This document shows positions 37,135 through 49,478 of a stretch of 64,000 nucleotides of DNA, in pieces. The position numbers were made by a program, and so were the translations under genes. The notes under the pieces are model-generated. The model searched no databases, was not told the DNA's origin, and saw only the letters and a list, made by a program, of their open reading frames with translations. The first letter of the stretch is position 1; every line of letters begins with the position of its first letter. Source of the stretch: Meloidogyne chitwoodi (taxonomy: Eukaryota; Nematoda; Chromadorea; Rhabditida; Meloidogynidae); the NCBI GenBank assembly GCA_015183035.1, contig JACZZP010000001.1, positions 62,001-126,000 of the forward strand, read 5' to 3'.

Positions 37135-39891
37135 TTAAACATGTTGACTCTTTTCCCGTCCAAGTAAAAATTCAGCAACACCAATATAATAAACCATTTG
37201 TGCAATACCAAAAAGTGGAGCCATTACCATCATTCGACAACCAGCACCTTTGAAAAAAGCGCGAGGGCCTTCGTTTTTTATAATTTTTCTTTAAAAAAAT
37301 TTTTTTTTTAAACTATTTGATAAATATTAAACCTAAATGCATCCAATATTCCTTTATATTGGGGAGAATTAGTTGAGGATTTTTCAATTAGTTGTATCCG
37401 TGTTTTGATTACCTAAATATATATATAAATTTCAAATTTTAAAAATAAAATCATACATCTAAAGGTGTTACTGAAAAAGAAGCTATAGCACCTGATACAA
37501 TACCAGCTAGAAAAGAAGCATAAAAAACGGCATCTCCACTTCCATGTGCTTTTCTTGGGCCCTTAAAATTTTTATTAAAAAAAAATTTTTTTTAATTAAA
37601 GCTTACAAGTGCATCTAATGCAGCAAAAAGTGGAAAATACATAACAGAAAACGTTACATCCCTAGCCATTGTTGGTGCTAGACCTCGATAAAGTCCGAAT
37701 ATTCCATTTTCTTTTATTAGATTTAATGCCAATTTTGTTGCTGAAACTTTACTGGAAGAACTGGCTTCTAAAAATTAAAAAGGATTTAATTTAAAAATGG
37801 TGACTCTAATGATTGTTATAAATAAATTAGGCGCGAAATAGTATATTATATTAAAAAATTAGAGATAAAGAGGAAGTTAAATACTAGTTGATGGCCGCGA
37901 CTATTCGGACGAATAAGAGTCAATATGAAAGAACGGACATTAGAGTATAAACATATTAATTAACGCAATAAATTTTTAAAACGCAACACCCCAAAATGTT
38001 ATAAATTGCGCACAGTAAATGCCTTATTACTCATTCACTCGCCACACCCCTTTCTCTTTTGTTCTCTTTTTTTAAATTATTCTACAACATTCTAGAATGT
38101 TCCACAACCTTCTTTTCTTTCAAAACAACTGGTAAAAATAAATTCTTTTTTAATCTTGTTAATTCGAGAAAGTTCTAGAACAATCCACATATCCACCCAT
38201 TCGCCCATATAAATATGCCTAAAAATAAGCAGTTCAATAATTCCAAAAACGACAAACTACTTCCAAACCAAAACTCTCTTTAATCTAACAAATATTAAAA
38301 ATGCCATTCTCTGTTATTGACCCATTCTTTTGGCCTGTAAGTGCTGAGCCTCATTCTTCTCGAAAATTGTGTTCTTCATCATTGCGTTCAAATCGACATG
38401 ATGACAATAATGACTTTTGGAATGTTCCAAAAACAATTTCAATTTATTGGCCTACATTAAATGGGGCACTTGAAAGTATTTATAATAATGAAGATGATCG
38501 TCAAATGTAAGTTATCTTGTTTTTTAATTTTTAATTAAAATTTTTTTAAGTCGTGATTTGGAACGCAAATTATCTTCTTCTTTTGGTATATTTGGCAACA
38601 ACAATGATCAATCTGAAGACAATTCTTCGTTTAAATTTACTTGTGATGCTTCTGATTACCAACCTGGAGAAATTTATATCAAAATTGAAGGTGAAGAATT
38701 AGTAATTACTGGAGAACATAAAAAAGAAGACAAACATCAATCTGTTCATCGTTCATTTACTAGACGCGTTTCATTACCAAAAACAATCAAAAAAGAAACT
38801 ATTGAGTGCAATGTTGATTCAAAAGGACGTTTAAATGTTGTAGCTGAATTAATTAAACCAAAAGAAGAAAAACCAAAAACTATCAAAATTCCAATAAAAT
38901 TTGTTGGAGATAGATCAATTGAAATTGAGAAGACGAAAGAAGCAGCAACAACTAATTTGGGTGAAGAAAAAACGAAAGAAGACAACAAAGAAGTTAATAA
39001 GAAGGAAGAAGAGAAGAAAAAGTAAGAGAAATTTTTGAAAGAAATTAAGGTTTTTTGACTTATTTTTCGTAAATTTTTGAATTTTCATATGGCTTTGTAT
39101 TTTAATTGAAAGTAAATTTTTTAAATTAAGTCTTTCTTAATAATATTCAAAAAACACCCAAAAAGAGGTAAAACCAGTAACCCAATTCACAAAAAAAATT
39201 TAAAAAAATCCAAAAAATTAACTAACGTTGTAATTGTATTTTGAGTAATTCCATAGGAGTAGTTACTATAATTTGACAAAATCCAGCTGCTCCACCTGCA
39301 AGCATTCCTTTAGGAATTGAAAGTTTTCTGAATTATAAATTTTTTTTAACATTTATAAAAAAAACAAACTTTTCATTTGGAGATGCCAATTTATATCTGA
39401 AAAAGTCATTTGCAACCAATTTTATTGCCTTTTCAGGTGTTATTAATAATATATTTACACCAGAGCCAGAATATAAGGAACGAACTTTGCTTTAATAAAA
39501 TAAAGATTAAACCACTTAACCAAAAGGAAGTTAAATAAACTTTAATAAAACCTGTATACATTTGGGCCACCATTCCTCCACGTTTGACGTCCACAATCCA
39601 GACTAAATTTTTTCAAATTAAATTTTTTTTTAAATTCTTCTCTTACATTCCTTGATATTGAACTCTTCCATCTGTCAAAACTTTTTGATTTTGTAAACGA
39701 GTTTTAATTAAATCTATAGGAAATACACAAGTAACGCCAACAATTCCTGCAATTCCACCGTTGATTATTTTTGGTAAATAACTTTAAAAACAAAATAAAA
39801 AAACTTTTCTTCAATAAAATAAAATAAAAAACCTAAATTTCTGCTGTTGTTGTTGTCCACGTAATTCAGCAGCTGAAACTGTTATTGACAT
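37135..39891 (-). CDS. SLC25A22: Mitochondrial carrier, glutamate-carrier type (SLC25A22/A18-like)
   Basis: An inner-membrane carrier expected to move glutamate with a proton. Three carrier repeats are readable. The first has [13 protein letters not shown] and [19 protein letters not shown]; the second has [15 protein letters not shown] and [20 protein letters not shown]; the third has [15 protein letters not shown] and [20 protein letters not shown]. It ends REKSQHV. Each carries the PX[DE]XX[KR] signature. The order of motifs follows C. elegans SLC-25A18 proteins. A 1.46-kb intron (about 37770-39228) between MELLKIQLQ and ASSSSKVSA holds a small heat-shock gene on the opposite strand; the carrier frame joins in phase across it (CAA). 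Start [13 protein letters not shown]. Confidence 0.93.
37829..37898. mobile_element. GGCGC-family element, degraded copy 3
   Basis: The sequence reads TTAGGCGCGAAATAGTAT, then AATTAGAGATAAAGAGGAAG, then ACTAGTTGATGGCCGCG. It shares the core of copies at 28620, 36719 and 42404, but the right arm has lost ACTACTTGCGCC. It lies in the carrier intron, upstream of the heat-shock promoter. Confidence 0.55.
38090..38102 (+). promoter_or_regulatory. Heat-shock element (distal)
   Basis: TTCTAGAATGTTC gives three alternating pentamers (TTCnnGAAnnTTC), the binding pattern of HSF trimers. It lies about 210 bp upstream of the small heat-shock protein start. Confidence 0.85.
38163..38180 (+). promoter_or_regulatory. 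Heat-shock element (proximal)
   Basis: TTCGAGAAAGTTCTAGAA is four perfect alternating nTTCn/nGAAn units, about 28 bp upstream of the TATA box. Confidence 0.9.
38208..38215 (+). promoter_or_regulatory. TATA box of the small heat-shock gene
   Basis: TATAAATA lies 93 bp upstream of the ATG and just downstream of the proximal heat-shock element, the usual hsp-16-type arrangement. Confidence 0.8.
38301..39025 (+). CDS. Small heat-shock protein (HSP20/alpha-crystallin)
   Basis: A holdase chaperone that keeps unfolding proteins soluble. Two exons (38301-38506 and 38551-39025) join through GTAAGT...TTTAAG. The N-terminal part is Ser/Asn-rich. The alpha-crystallin domain shows [47 protein letters not shown] and the beta-strand region [15 protein letters not shown]. 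The C-terminal extension contains KTIKIPIKF, which carries an I-x-I motif, and ends in a Glu/Lys-rich tail (NKKEEEKKK). Two strong heat-shock elements and a TATA box precede it. The whole gene sits antisense inside an intron of the mitochondrial carrier gene. Confidence 0.95.
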
Positions 39892-40328
39892 TAGTTGTGT
39901 AAAAACTTTAAAATAATTGAAAAAATAAATTTAAAATTATTTAAAATATATAAATTTTAAAAAATTAAATTCATACAATAAAATTAAAAAAAATAGCTCC
40001 ACAAAATTTATCACAGGAAAAAAAAATAAAAATAATTTAGAAAAAAAAACAATTAATAAAGACCCGTCAGAATGAGTAAAAGAAGAGAAGATATATTTTG
40101 AAGCACCTTATGAACATATAACTTAAATTTCATTCTCAAATTTTAATAAAAAATAAAATAAATTTTTTAACATATTCCCTATATTAAATAAGGCCAAAAA
40201 TAACAATAAAACTAAAAAAATAAATTAAATAGAGGAATGAGAATATTCTTAAAAATAAAAGAGAAAATTAATTTTAGAAAAACAAAATAAATAATGCCGA
40301 ATGAGTATTTAAAAAAAATAAAAATAAA
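39892..40328. other. Intergenic region between ERGIC2 and the carrier gene
   Basis: About 440 bp of A/T-rich DNA between two minus-strand genes. It should hold the ERGIC2 3' end and the carrier promoter. No other feature was recognised. Confidence 0.45.
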
Positions 40329-42091
40329 TTAAAACAAGAAAAAGAAAACTCTAAAAATGAAGAAAGCAATCAATTTAGACACGGTTGCTTCCAAAAATTT
40401 TGAAGTTGCAAAAATACCTCCAACAATCGAACAAATACGTAAAAATAATTGTAATAATGACCTTAAAAAATTAAATAAATAATTAAATTTAAAAAAAAAT
40501 AAAACAAACATAGAAACAGGATGCACTTCAATTGCTGTAGCAACAAATTCATAATCAAAAATAATTGAATCGTGCACATGTTCATCACCCTCAGCCTCAT
40601 GTTTCTAAATTTATTTAAAAAATTAATTTTAAAAATAAAATTTAAAAAAAAACCGAATATGTAACAGCATATTGATAAGTACTCAAATAATTTTGCCCAA
40701 ATAATAATCCTTTAGAATATATACGTGTTGGAACAACTTTAATTTTATTTAATATTCTTAATTTAAAAAAAATTAAAAAACCTTTAATAAAATATTTGTA
40801 GACTGTGCTGGCTAAGAAAATGAGAAAAAAAAATAAATTTGTAAAAATAAAATTAAAAAAATCATACGTTTTGAAGCAAATTGTTCATTGCCAGCTAAAG
40901 GAGTAACCAAACCCCAAATATGCTGACCAAAATGAAATTTTTCTATTCGATGAGAAATATTTCCATCTAAAAATGCAAAATATAATTAAAATTTATTATT
41001 AATAAAGTAAAAAAACGTTGATTTGGTCCAAGATGTTGAATCATATTTCCAATAGGTAATGATTTTCCAACTGTTATTGTTAGGCGATCACCACTTCCTT
41101 TGAGTACTGGCACTTTTCCGCTAATTCGACAAGCACTTCCTTCTTCTAATTCATCGCTTCCACCTTTTTTAAAAAAATAAATTTTTAAATTTGTTTTATA
41201 GTAAAATAATTTTCACATACCACCACCACCTCCTGCGGCAATAATTTGGAAAAAACCCAATCCAGTTCCAATCATCATAATAATATGTTCTTCTTCATGA
41301 CCACCACCATCTTTTTCTCCTTTTTTTGCTTTTAACTTTGCTCTTTGCTGTTCTAATTCTAGACGTTCTAAGCGCTCTTTTTCTTCTTCTGCCAAGTCAA
41401 GACCTTCTTCAATATGACTGCCAACATATTTTATCTTTTATATTTAATTATAAAAGAAAATATATTAAAAAAAACCTTATCGAGACCTTTCAATGGAGTT
41501 CCAGGTTTGAAATGTTCACGATGGACACGCTTTAATGCTTCCCATAATTTTCCTTCCTCTTCGTCCATTTCATACATAAAATTTTAAACATTAAAGAAAA
41601 AAATAAATTTTCAAAAAATACCGAGTTGGACTTTTTTTAATACGTGTTCCATCTTTTGTCATCTCTAAAGAGTCAACGCCCATTGGCATAATTGCCAAAT
41701 TGTTACAAGGTGAAGCAACAATCATATCGATCTCCAACATCGGATTACTTTAAAAAACAAAGTTAAATAAAAATATATCAAAAATTTTAAACTTAATACC
41801 TTTCGTCTGTGTCAACAGAAAATCGATATTCAACTTCGTCATTGGTAAAGTAATTGTGAACTTCGCCAATAAATAAAACAAAAATGAGGGTAAAACTGAG
41901 CACTGTTACTGAAAATATATAAACTCAATTTATAAAAAGTTATGTAAAAAAAGTATACAAATGCCATTCACTGCCTTTGGCTCTTCTTTAACATCATCTA
42001 TAACTTTAATAAAAGCATCAACTTCTTGAACCATTTCGCGAACACTACCAACTCGTCTTTGCCGTATAACCTGCCCATTAGGCAATTCCAT
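40329..42091 (-). CDS. ERGIC2: ERGIC2/Erv41-type COPII cargo receptor
   Basis: A membrane protein cycling between ER and Golgi with its Erv46/ERGIC3 partner. It starts MELPNGQVIRQRRVGSVREM and continues VQEVDAFIKVIDDVKEEPK. The first membrane segment is VTVLSFTLIFVLFIGEV. The lumenal domain follows, with YRFSVDTDESNPMLEIDMIV, SGKVPVLKGSGDRLTITVGK, IEKFHFGQHIWGLVTPLAG and FDYEFVATAIEVHPVS. A charged insert (EEKERLERLELEQQRAKLKA) and a Gly run lie in its middle. The second membrane segment is near the end (SLLQLFLRICSIVGGIFATS), and a short Phe-rich tail ends VFFFLF. The two-membrane-span, large-loop architecture matches the family. Exact splice joins around the Gly run are uncertain. Confidence 0.88.
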
Positions 42092-43133
42092 AAATAAATA
42101 TGTATATTAAATTCTAAAAAATTGGCAAAATTAATTAAAAAATGGACGTATCAAAAATCAATACGATTACAATATATTATTCGATGTAAACTTAAATCTA
42201 TTAAGTAAAACAGTCTGACTTAAAATTATTTTTAAACTCTGCTTCTCTAAATAAAGTTTTTAAATTATATATTAAAAACTTTAATTGTCTAACCCAAAGT
42301 CTTTTTATATTTTCTGTTTCTTTAGAGTCAAATTAAAAAAACGAAACACCAACTTTTCAAAAAATATATTTTACAAATGACTCATTAACTAGAAACAACA
42401 CAAAAAGGCGCAGGCTAGGTAGGCGCAGGACGTTTAGGCGCGGAATAGTATGCTAAATAAAGAGAATTAGAGACAAAGAGGAAACTAGAGACTACTTGCG
42501 CCTAGTCGTTGTGCTTATCTTCTATTAGAATTACCCCAAAAAATATTTCAAGTTATTTTTACTTGTATAAAATAAAATAATATTTTGAAAATAAATATAT
42601 ATTTAAAAATATCATCTCTATATTTTTTTTCGCTATATAAAATTAAAATTTGAGTAATGAATTTGAATAAAAAATATATTAAGTAGAGAAATAAAGAAAA
42701 AAATAGCATGTAGAATATAATATAAATTTTGATTTAAAATTTTCTCCATTTTTTTTCGCAAAAATGAAAAAAAAATAAAGAAATCTAAGTAAAATAATTA
42801 TATAAGATTTAAAAAAAAAATTTCTTTTTTTTTAAAGATTATAGCCCTGAAAAATAAAATTCTGATGAGAGGTCTCAAAGCTATGTATAAATATATAAAA
42901 TGTTGTAGCCAAAACTTTTTTTGTAAAAAAATTTTAAATTTTTGAAAAAAAAAATATTTTCAGCTACAACATAAATATATAATTTAAATTTACATTTATT
43001 AAAAATATTTAAGTAAATCTGTTGTTTAAAAAAAAATAAAAATCATTTAAAATTTAATAAAAAAATATTTATACTCATTTTCTTCTCTCTTTTTTTAATA
43101 TATTTTTTAAATTAAAAAATATATTATATTTAT
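42092..43133. other. Intergenic region dve-1 / ERGIC2
   Basis: A GGCGC-family element (42404-42515) lies in A/T-rich DNA with long homopolymer runs after 42550. No gene was recognised. Confidence 0.5.
42404..42515. mobile_element. GGCGC-family inverted-repeat element, copy 4
   Basis: Three GGCGC words appear on the left (AGGCGCAGGCTAGGTAGGCG, then TTAGGCGCGGAATAGTAT). The core is AGAGAATTAGAGACAAAGAG and the right arm is CTAGAGACTACTTGCGCC. It lies in the same orientation as copy 2. Confidence 0.75.
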
Positions 43134-46100
43134 TCAACCAGTAATTGGTGGAGCAGAAGGTCCAACATCACTGTTTCCAAGCAATCTTTTTTTTTAAAAA
43201 AAAAATATTTAAAAAATTTAAAAAAAAAGAAAACCTTTTAGTCTTTGCACGTCTATTTTTAAACCAAATTTTTACATTGTGCGTGCTAACCGGAGGATAA
43301 TTTTGTCGATAATTCATAGAATTTAAGTATTCGGTATACTTAAAAAAATAAAATTAAAAAAAAAAATTTTTATTTAAATTAAAAAATAAACCTGTTCAAT
43401 TTGTAACCATCCTGGATGAGGATTATCATCAAACCAACGTTCAAGTATTGGCTTTAAAAAAAAATTTAAAAAAAAAATTAAAATTAAATTTTCCAAACAA
43501 ACCAATTCACTCAAAGGATCAAACATTAATCTCGATCTCGATTGATTATTTGAATTCCCACTATTATTTGCAACATTTTGTTGTTGTTGTCCCTCAATAT
43601 TATTATTTAAATTATTATTATTTTGTGGAGGAGAAGAAAATTCATTATTTTCCAATTTAATGTTATTTAATCCAGCCTCGAATTTTAAGGCTAAAAAAAC
43701 AAAATAATCAAAAAAAATTTCAAAAAAATAAAATACGTGATGTAGAAGATGGAATTAATGAATTTGAAGAATATGAAGGTGAAGACCCAACATTATTATT
43801 AATTAATGCAGTAGCTGTTGTACTGTTTACCATAGTCGAAGAAGACAAAGCAAAAGCAGAAGAAAAATTATTATTATTATTAACAACATTTTCATTTATA
43901 TTTGACGAAGATTGTGTCGAAAATTCCTTAAAAAATACATTTTTAAAAATTCAAAAAAATATTTAAAAAAAAAACCGTTGTATTTCCTCCATCAAATTTA
44001 GATCGAATATCAATAGGAGGACCATTTGCTAATGGAATTTGTACATTATTATTTTCTTCATTTTGTACTATTTCAGTCATTTTAACATCAGAATTATTAT
44101 TATTATTATTATTAATATTATTATTTAATCCAGAAGCAAAAAGTGAAGCCATTTTTTGTTGTAAATGAATTGCTGTATCCATATTACCTGTTGCTAATGC
44201 TGATGCTAATGAATAAAATAAAATATTATTATTATTGTTGTTGTTATTATTGTTGAATAATGCTGAAAAAAAAAAAGAAATTAAAAAATTTTTTCTAAAG
44301 AGAAAAGCCCAATTGGACAATTTTAAGCTAAAAGAAGATAGATGGGGATAGAGGAAAAGGACAGGACCGCGACCGGAATCGAAACTCGTCTTTGCCCACT
44401 TGCAAAATCAAAGTGCTAAACCATTACACCACAAAATCATTTAAAAGGTGGACAATTTAAATACAAATAAACTCTCAAAGGATCAACTGAAAGGATTGGG
44501 GAGAAAATGTTGCATTCAATTACACAATTATATAAAATTTAAAATTAAAAAAAAATTTAAAAAAACAACGTTGATGATGATTCTCAGCATTTGGCAAAAC
44601 AGACATCATTTGTTGAACATTATTAGTATTATTAGGAGTATGAACAATTCCTCCTCCACCATTTACAACACCACCACCTGGAGAAGAAGCAGAAGAACAA
44701 GATTGACGTTGTTGTTGTTGCTCTTGTTGTGCTAAAAAATTAATTTTTAAATTTTATAAGAAAAAGGGAATGTACTCAAATATTTTTTTTTAATTTAAAA
44801 AAAGAAAAATATAATAAAATCGGACAGTTGAGAACCAGCGTCCCAGTTCAATAGACTTTAGCCCAAAAAAAAAATAAATAAAAAACCTTGATGTTCAGTA
44901 TTACCACCACTACCATTACCAGTAGCATTTAAAGGTAATATAGCTATTGGTTGATTATTTGAAGAAAGTCCAACACCACCACCACCACTAACAACATTAA
45001 TAGCAGTTCCAGAAGAAGAAGAATTTGAAGAACAAGATTGTCTTTGTCTTTTGGTCAAATGTTTTTGTTGTTGTTGTGAATTTGCTAAACGTTGTATTGT
45101 TCTTCTTTGATTAGCAAACCAATTACAAATTTGTTGATAAGTAACTTTATTATTTACACGACGATAAGGCGAAGAATTTAAAATGTTCATATAAGAGATC
45201 AATTTTTGACGTGATGGATTTGAATCTGAATGGAACCAACGTTCTAAACGTGGAAGTTCGGTCAATGGACTAAAACGAGCACCAAAATGTGTGCTACTAT
45301 AAAAATAAAAAAATTTAAATAAAAAAGGTGGGGGACGTTTCGGTGCCAATCATTCAAAAAATATTGTTTCTGCAATTAGCAAAACCCCAAATATCAAAAA
45401 AAGAAAACCTTTTTTTATTATTTTCATCTTGTTGTGAAGCCATTTGTTCTAACCATTCATTAACTGCTTGCATTTGTTCTTGATTATTAGACCAAGCAGA
45501 ACATTGCTGGTCATTTTGTATAACATGTTGAAGAATTTGCTTTAAAAAAAATATTTAAAAAAATTTGAAAAATCTTTTTTTGTAACATGCGATAAACACA
45601 CACCCCATTTATTCGCAGACACACACCCCACTTAATCGCAATTTTTTTTTGTCATTTTTCTACGAATAAATGGGTTGTTGTGTACTTAAAGTCCCCCAAA
45701 TTAAAATTTATAAAAATATACTTTAACTTCTTGACCATTTGCAGTTGTTAAAATACGTGGTTGTTGCTCTATAGCAGTTTTAAGAAGTCTTTGTTTTAAT
45801 TCTGTAAGGCACTGGCTATTTGAGTCTGATTGGGAACTTTAAAAAAAAAATAAAATAAAAAAATAATTTTTTGGCCAAAGTCCCCCAAAATTCTTCATTT
45901 TTTACTACTTTTCTCTATCCAAAAAAAAAATATTTTCACCACTTTCTTCACAACACATCCCTTCTTATCAGGGCCAAATATTATTAGAGAAAAGGAGATA
46001 GATAAATAAATAGTTAATATTTTGAAATAAAAGGAAAAAAAGTTTGCTCGCTCTAATCCCCCAATTGATCTCCCTTTCTTTTTTCCTTTTTAATTTAAGA

Positions 46101-47878
46101 AAAAAAAATAAGGAAAAGAATCACGCGATGAGCAACAAAAAGATAAATAAATAAATTTGTCACAAAAAAAAAAATTAAAAAAAGGAGATAAAAGAGGGGG
46201 TAAAGGTAAGATAGAAGAGGTAAGATAGAAGAGGTAAGAGAGAAGAGGTAAGAGAGAAGAGGTAAGAGCAACTAATTCAAGTGGAAAAAATTTAAAAAAA
46301 AAAATTTTTTTTTAAACTAACTGTTTTGCTAAAATTTTGAGTGTCATATATGTCGAAATTTCACGAAAAAGATTTGAGACCAACTCTTCAGGATTATCTG
46401 TTATTACTTCAAAAGAGATTGGTTTCCATCCATTAATTTGAATTAAACCTAGAAAAAAAATAAAAATTAAATTTTATATTATTTTTTTATTAATTTAAAT
46501 TTTTTAATAAAAATAAAAAATATTTTTTTTTCCCTTGTCCCCCCCCCCCCTCCACCCAACACTTTTTTTATTTTTAAGTATTAATATAAATCCAAAATTT
46601 AATATTTTTATTTTTAAAAATTCAAAATTGATCTCATCTAATATATTATTTTTCTCTCTCTCTTTTTCTTCCCGTTAAAATAAAAATATATGCAAATCAG
46701 TATTTTTTTTTAGTTTAGAGAAGAGCATTTTTAATCTAAAATATATTATATATTCTTCCCCCCTTTATTTCTCTTTTTTTTTTCTTTAGCCTGAATTTTT
46801 GGATTGTGAATTAAAATATAAATATATAAATTGAGAAAGTGGATAGAGAAAATAAATATAAATAAAATAAATATAAAAATGTTTTGTTAATGATGATCAT
46901 CGTGTCGTGGCCAAAACAAAACAAACAATATAAATAAATTAATAAAAATAAAATTATATTTACAGACATAAATAAATAAATATTTTTTAATTTAACAAAT
47001 CTCTTTTAAAGCTTATATATTAATTACTTAAACTCTCAATAGATTTAAAGGATAAATAAAAAATTAAAATTTGTTGGTTTTCTCTCAGTATTAATTTTAG
47101 AATTTAATATAAGAATGCTAAAAATTAATTTAAAAAAAAAAAAATTTTTTTGTTGTTGTTTCCCTTCTTTCTTAGCATATAACTATTGTAATACTTTTAA
47201 TTTGCCAACTATGTAGAAGAAAAAAAAGATGTGAGAAGGCCAAAACTGTATTATTATAAAAAAAGATGTTAAATAATAAAAAGAATCGATTTTAAACTGG
47301 TTGGATTCCGATAAAGGCTTTTTAATAAAAAAGAAAAAATTGGATATATAAACACAAAAAAATTGTTTATATCTATAAAAGAAATAATTAAATGATGAAA
47401 AATATTTTAGAAAAAAACCAAGGACATAAAATAACAAAAAAAAATATTTAAAAAATACATATAGGTATTTTAAATAAGTGTAAAATAAAAAAACAGATAT
47501 TTTTAAATGCCAAAAATTATTTTAAAAATAAAGAGATAAAATAATTTGATAAGAAAATTTTTTTTTAATAAAAAGACAATAATTATATTTATTTAAATGA
47601 CTATATATTAATTTACTATTTTTTAAAATTAATTTAAATAATTTTTTTAAATAATTTTAATTAATTTTAATTTAAATAATTTTACCTTTAGAATCTTTAA
47701 CCAATTGAGGCAATCCTAATGCAGCTAGCACCGTTTCAATTAATTGACAAAGCATTGTTTGACCACCAACAACTGCAAAAGTATCAACTAAAGGATTTCC
47801 ATCGTGTGCACAGCCAATACAATGCTGTGATTTAACAGTTTCCACAATAACACGCACCGGGAACATATCAGGCGCCAT
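43134..47878 (-). CDS. dve-1: DVE-1/SATB-type homeodomain protein
   Basis: A chromatin-associated transcription factor; in C. elegans DVE-1 acts in the mitochondrial unfolded-protein response. The first exon (47878-47685) gives [20 protein letters not shown] and [20 protein letters not shown]. The next (about 46450-46322) gives [20 protein letters not shown] and [13 protein letters not shown]. Together they match the SATB/Dve ubiquitin-like oligomerisation domain. Two divergent homeodomains follow: one with [20 protein letters not shown] and [15 protein letters not shown] (45303-45000), one with [12 protein letters not shown] and [15 protein letters not shown] (43450-43240). Between them are Asn runs and Ser/Gly-rich linkers. 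The end is [12 protein letters not shown]. The intron pattern is complex, and an intron near 44400 carries a tRNA-derived sequence. Confidence 0.9.
44366..44438 (-). pseudogene. tRNA-derived pseudogene in a dve-1 intron
   Basis: On the minus strand TGTGGTGTAATGGTTTAGCA has the D-arm/A-box of a Gln-type tRNA, a TTTTGCA stretch could be the anticodon loop, and GAGTTTCGATTCCGGTC resembles a T arm. The acceptor halves do not pair and the T stem is poor. It resembles the sequence at 54957-55023. Confidence 0.55.
46205..46268. repeat. 14-bp purine-rich tandem repeat
   Basis: About 4.5 copies of GGTAAGAKAGAAGA in a dve-1 intron. The first two copies have T at the variable base and the later ones G. 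Confidence 0.85.
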
Positions 47879-48029
47879 TTTTTAATAAATAAATATATAA
47901 CTTAATGGCTATAAAGTCTGTAGAAATAGAATAAAATTAAAATAATAAGTAGTAGTAGAAATATATCAAGTCAAAATGATGAAAGACAATTTAATATTTT
48001 GAAGGCTGTATTTGAAAAATGAAGAACCT

Positions 48030-48195
48030 GAAAATAAAATAAACTTTCCGGAAAAATTATATTTTATGATAATAAATAAACCTTCCGGAAAAAAAATAAA
48101 TTTTCCGGAAAATAAAATAAACGTTCCGGAAAATAAAATAAACTTTCCTGAAAATAAAATAAACTTTACGGAAAATAATATAAACTTTTCGGAAA
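48030..48195. repeat. 21-bp tandem repeat built on TTTCCGGAAAATAAA
   Basis: About seven units of GGAAAATAAAATAAACTTTCC with variants at the CC/TA step. Because 21 is a multiple of three, it leaves one long open frame with a repeated Glu-Asn-Lys-Ile-Asn-Phe-Pro pattern, which I regard as an artefact. Related units lie at 52215-52400. Confidence 0.85.
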
Positions 48196-49457
48196 ATAAG
48201 CTTTAATAGAAAAAATACAACTTTCCGGAAAAGTTGAATATATTTTATTCCGGAATTAAATATAACTATAAAACTATAAAGAATTATTAATATTCAAAGT
48301 TTATTTAAAAAGATAAAAAATAGAGAGAGGGTAAAAATATAGATAAAAGGATGTGTTTCTTTTCTCTTTACCAAATTCCTAAACTTTATGTTTTTTCTCT
48401 AAAAAATATAAATGCGTAATAATCATAATAAAACTTGCCATTCGCCAATATAAAAATACTAGCATTTCAAGTTTAATATATTTATAATTTAAAAAAAGGT
48501 ATTTAAGAGAATATATAAATGATGAGTGAGATGAATGAATTAGGGGAATAAATTTAAAAAAAAAATATAGAGAAAAGGGCAGAGAGAAAAAAGGTTTAAC
48601 GTAAAAATGACAAAAAAATGGGATTAGAAATCATTTTATATAAGAGAAAAATTGGAGGGAAAAGATTCCTTTTGAGAGAAATCTTTTCAAAAATTGAACA
48701 TTTATTTATATTAAACCTTTATATATATAAATATATTTGTGTAGGGGCAGAGAATTGTCCAAATTCGATCAAAAAATTAAATTATTTTCTTTTTTTTTGT
48801 AAATAAATAAATATATAAAATTGGAAAATAAATATTATCAAATCTAAATTTTTACACCCTTGAAAGATGAAATTTTTTTAATTAATCTTTTGTTGGACAT
48901 ATAATTTTTAAATATATATTTATTTTAATCATTATGTCTTAACAAAAAGAAGATATTTAATAAATATAATTTTATTATTAAATCAGCTAAAATATATATT
49001 AATACTTTAAATGGCGTGACCAAAAAAAGCGAATTTAAAATAAAATATAAATATTTAGTTGTGATAAAATAAATAATGAAGAGAGAAAAGACTGGGGACA
49101 CTGGGATTATCAAAATAATTTAAAAATTTTTTGTTTAAGGCAAAAAAAACGGGGAGAAAAGAAAAAAGTGGATCCAATCTTAAGCGACTAAAAAAAAAAT
49201 ATATATAAAGGTATGAAAAAGGAATTAAAAATTGGAAAGATAGAGGAGAAGGAGGAGCAAAAGTTAATGAGATTTTGGTGCTGTTTTCTTCTTTTTTTCT
49301 CGGCCATCTTTTACCCCCCGTCACACACAAAAATACCAACATACACACACATCTCTTCCCATCCATATCTTTTTTTTTTTTAATTTTTTTCTTTTATAAA
49401 TTTTGTCCATCATCATCTATCCGGCCCTTTTACCATTACTACTACTACCACACCTTT

Positions 49458-49478
49458 CCCCCCCCCCCCCCCCCCCCC
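49458..49478. repeat. Run of 21 C
   Basis: An uninterrupted poly-C run in an otherwise A/T-rich region. Its length may be uncertain, because such runs are error-prone in assembly. Confidence 0.9.

Noticed and set aside
38746..38988. Minus-strand frame opposite the small heat-shock gene
   Set aside because: It lies antisense to the alpha-crystallin domain; the plus-strand reading is far better supported.
48012..48206. Open frame with a repeated ENKINFPE pattern
   Set aside because: A 21-bp tandem repeat always keeps one frame open; there is no other evidence of coding.
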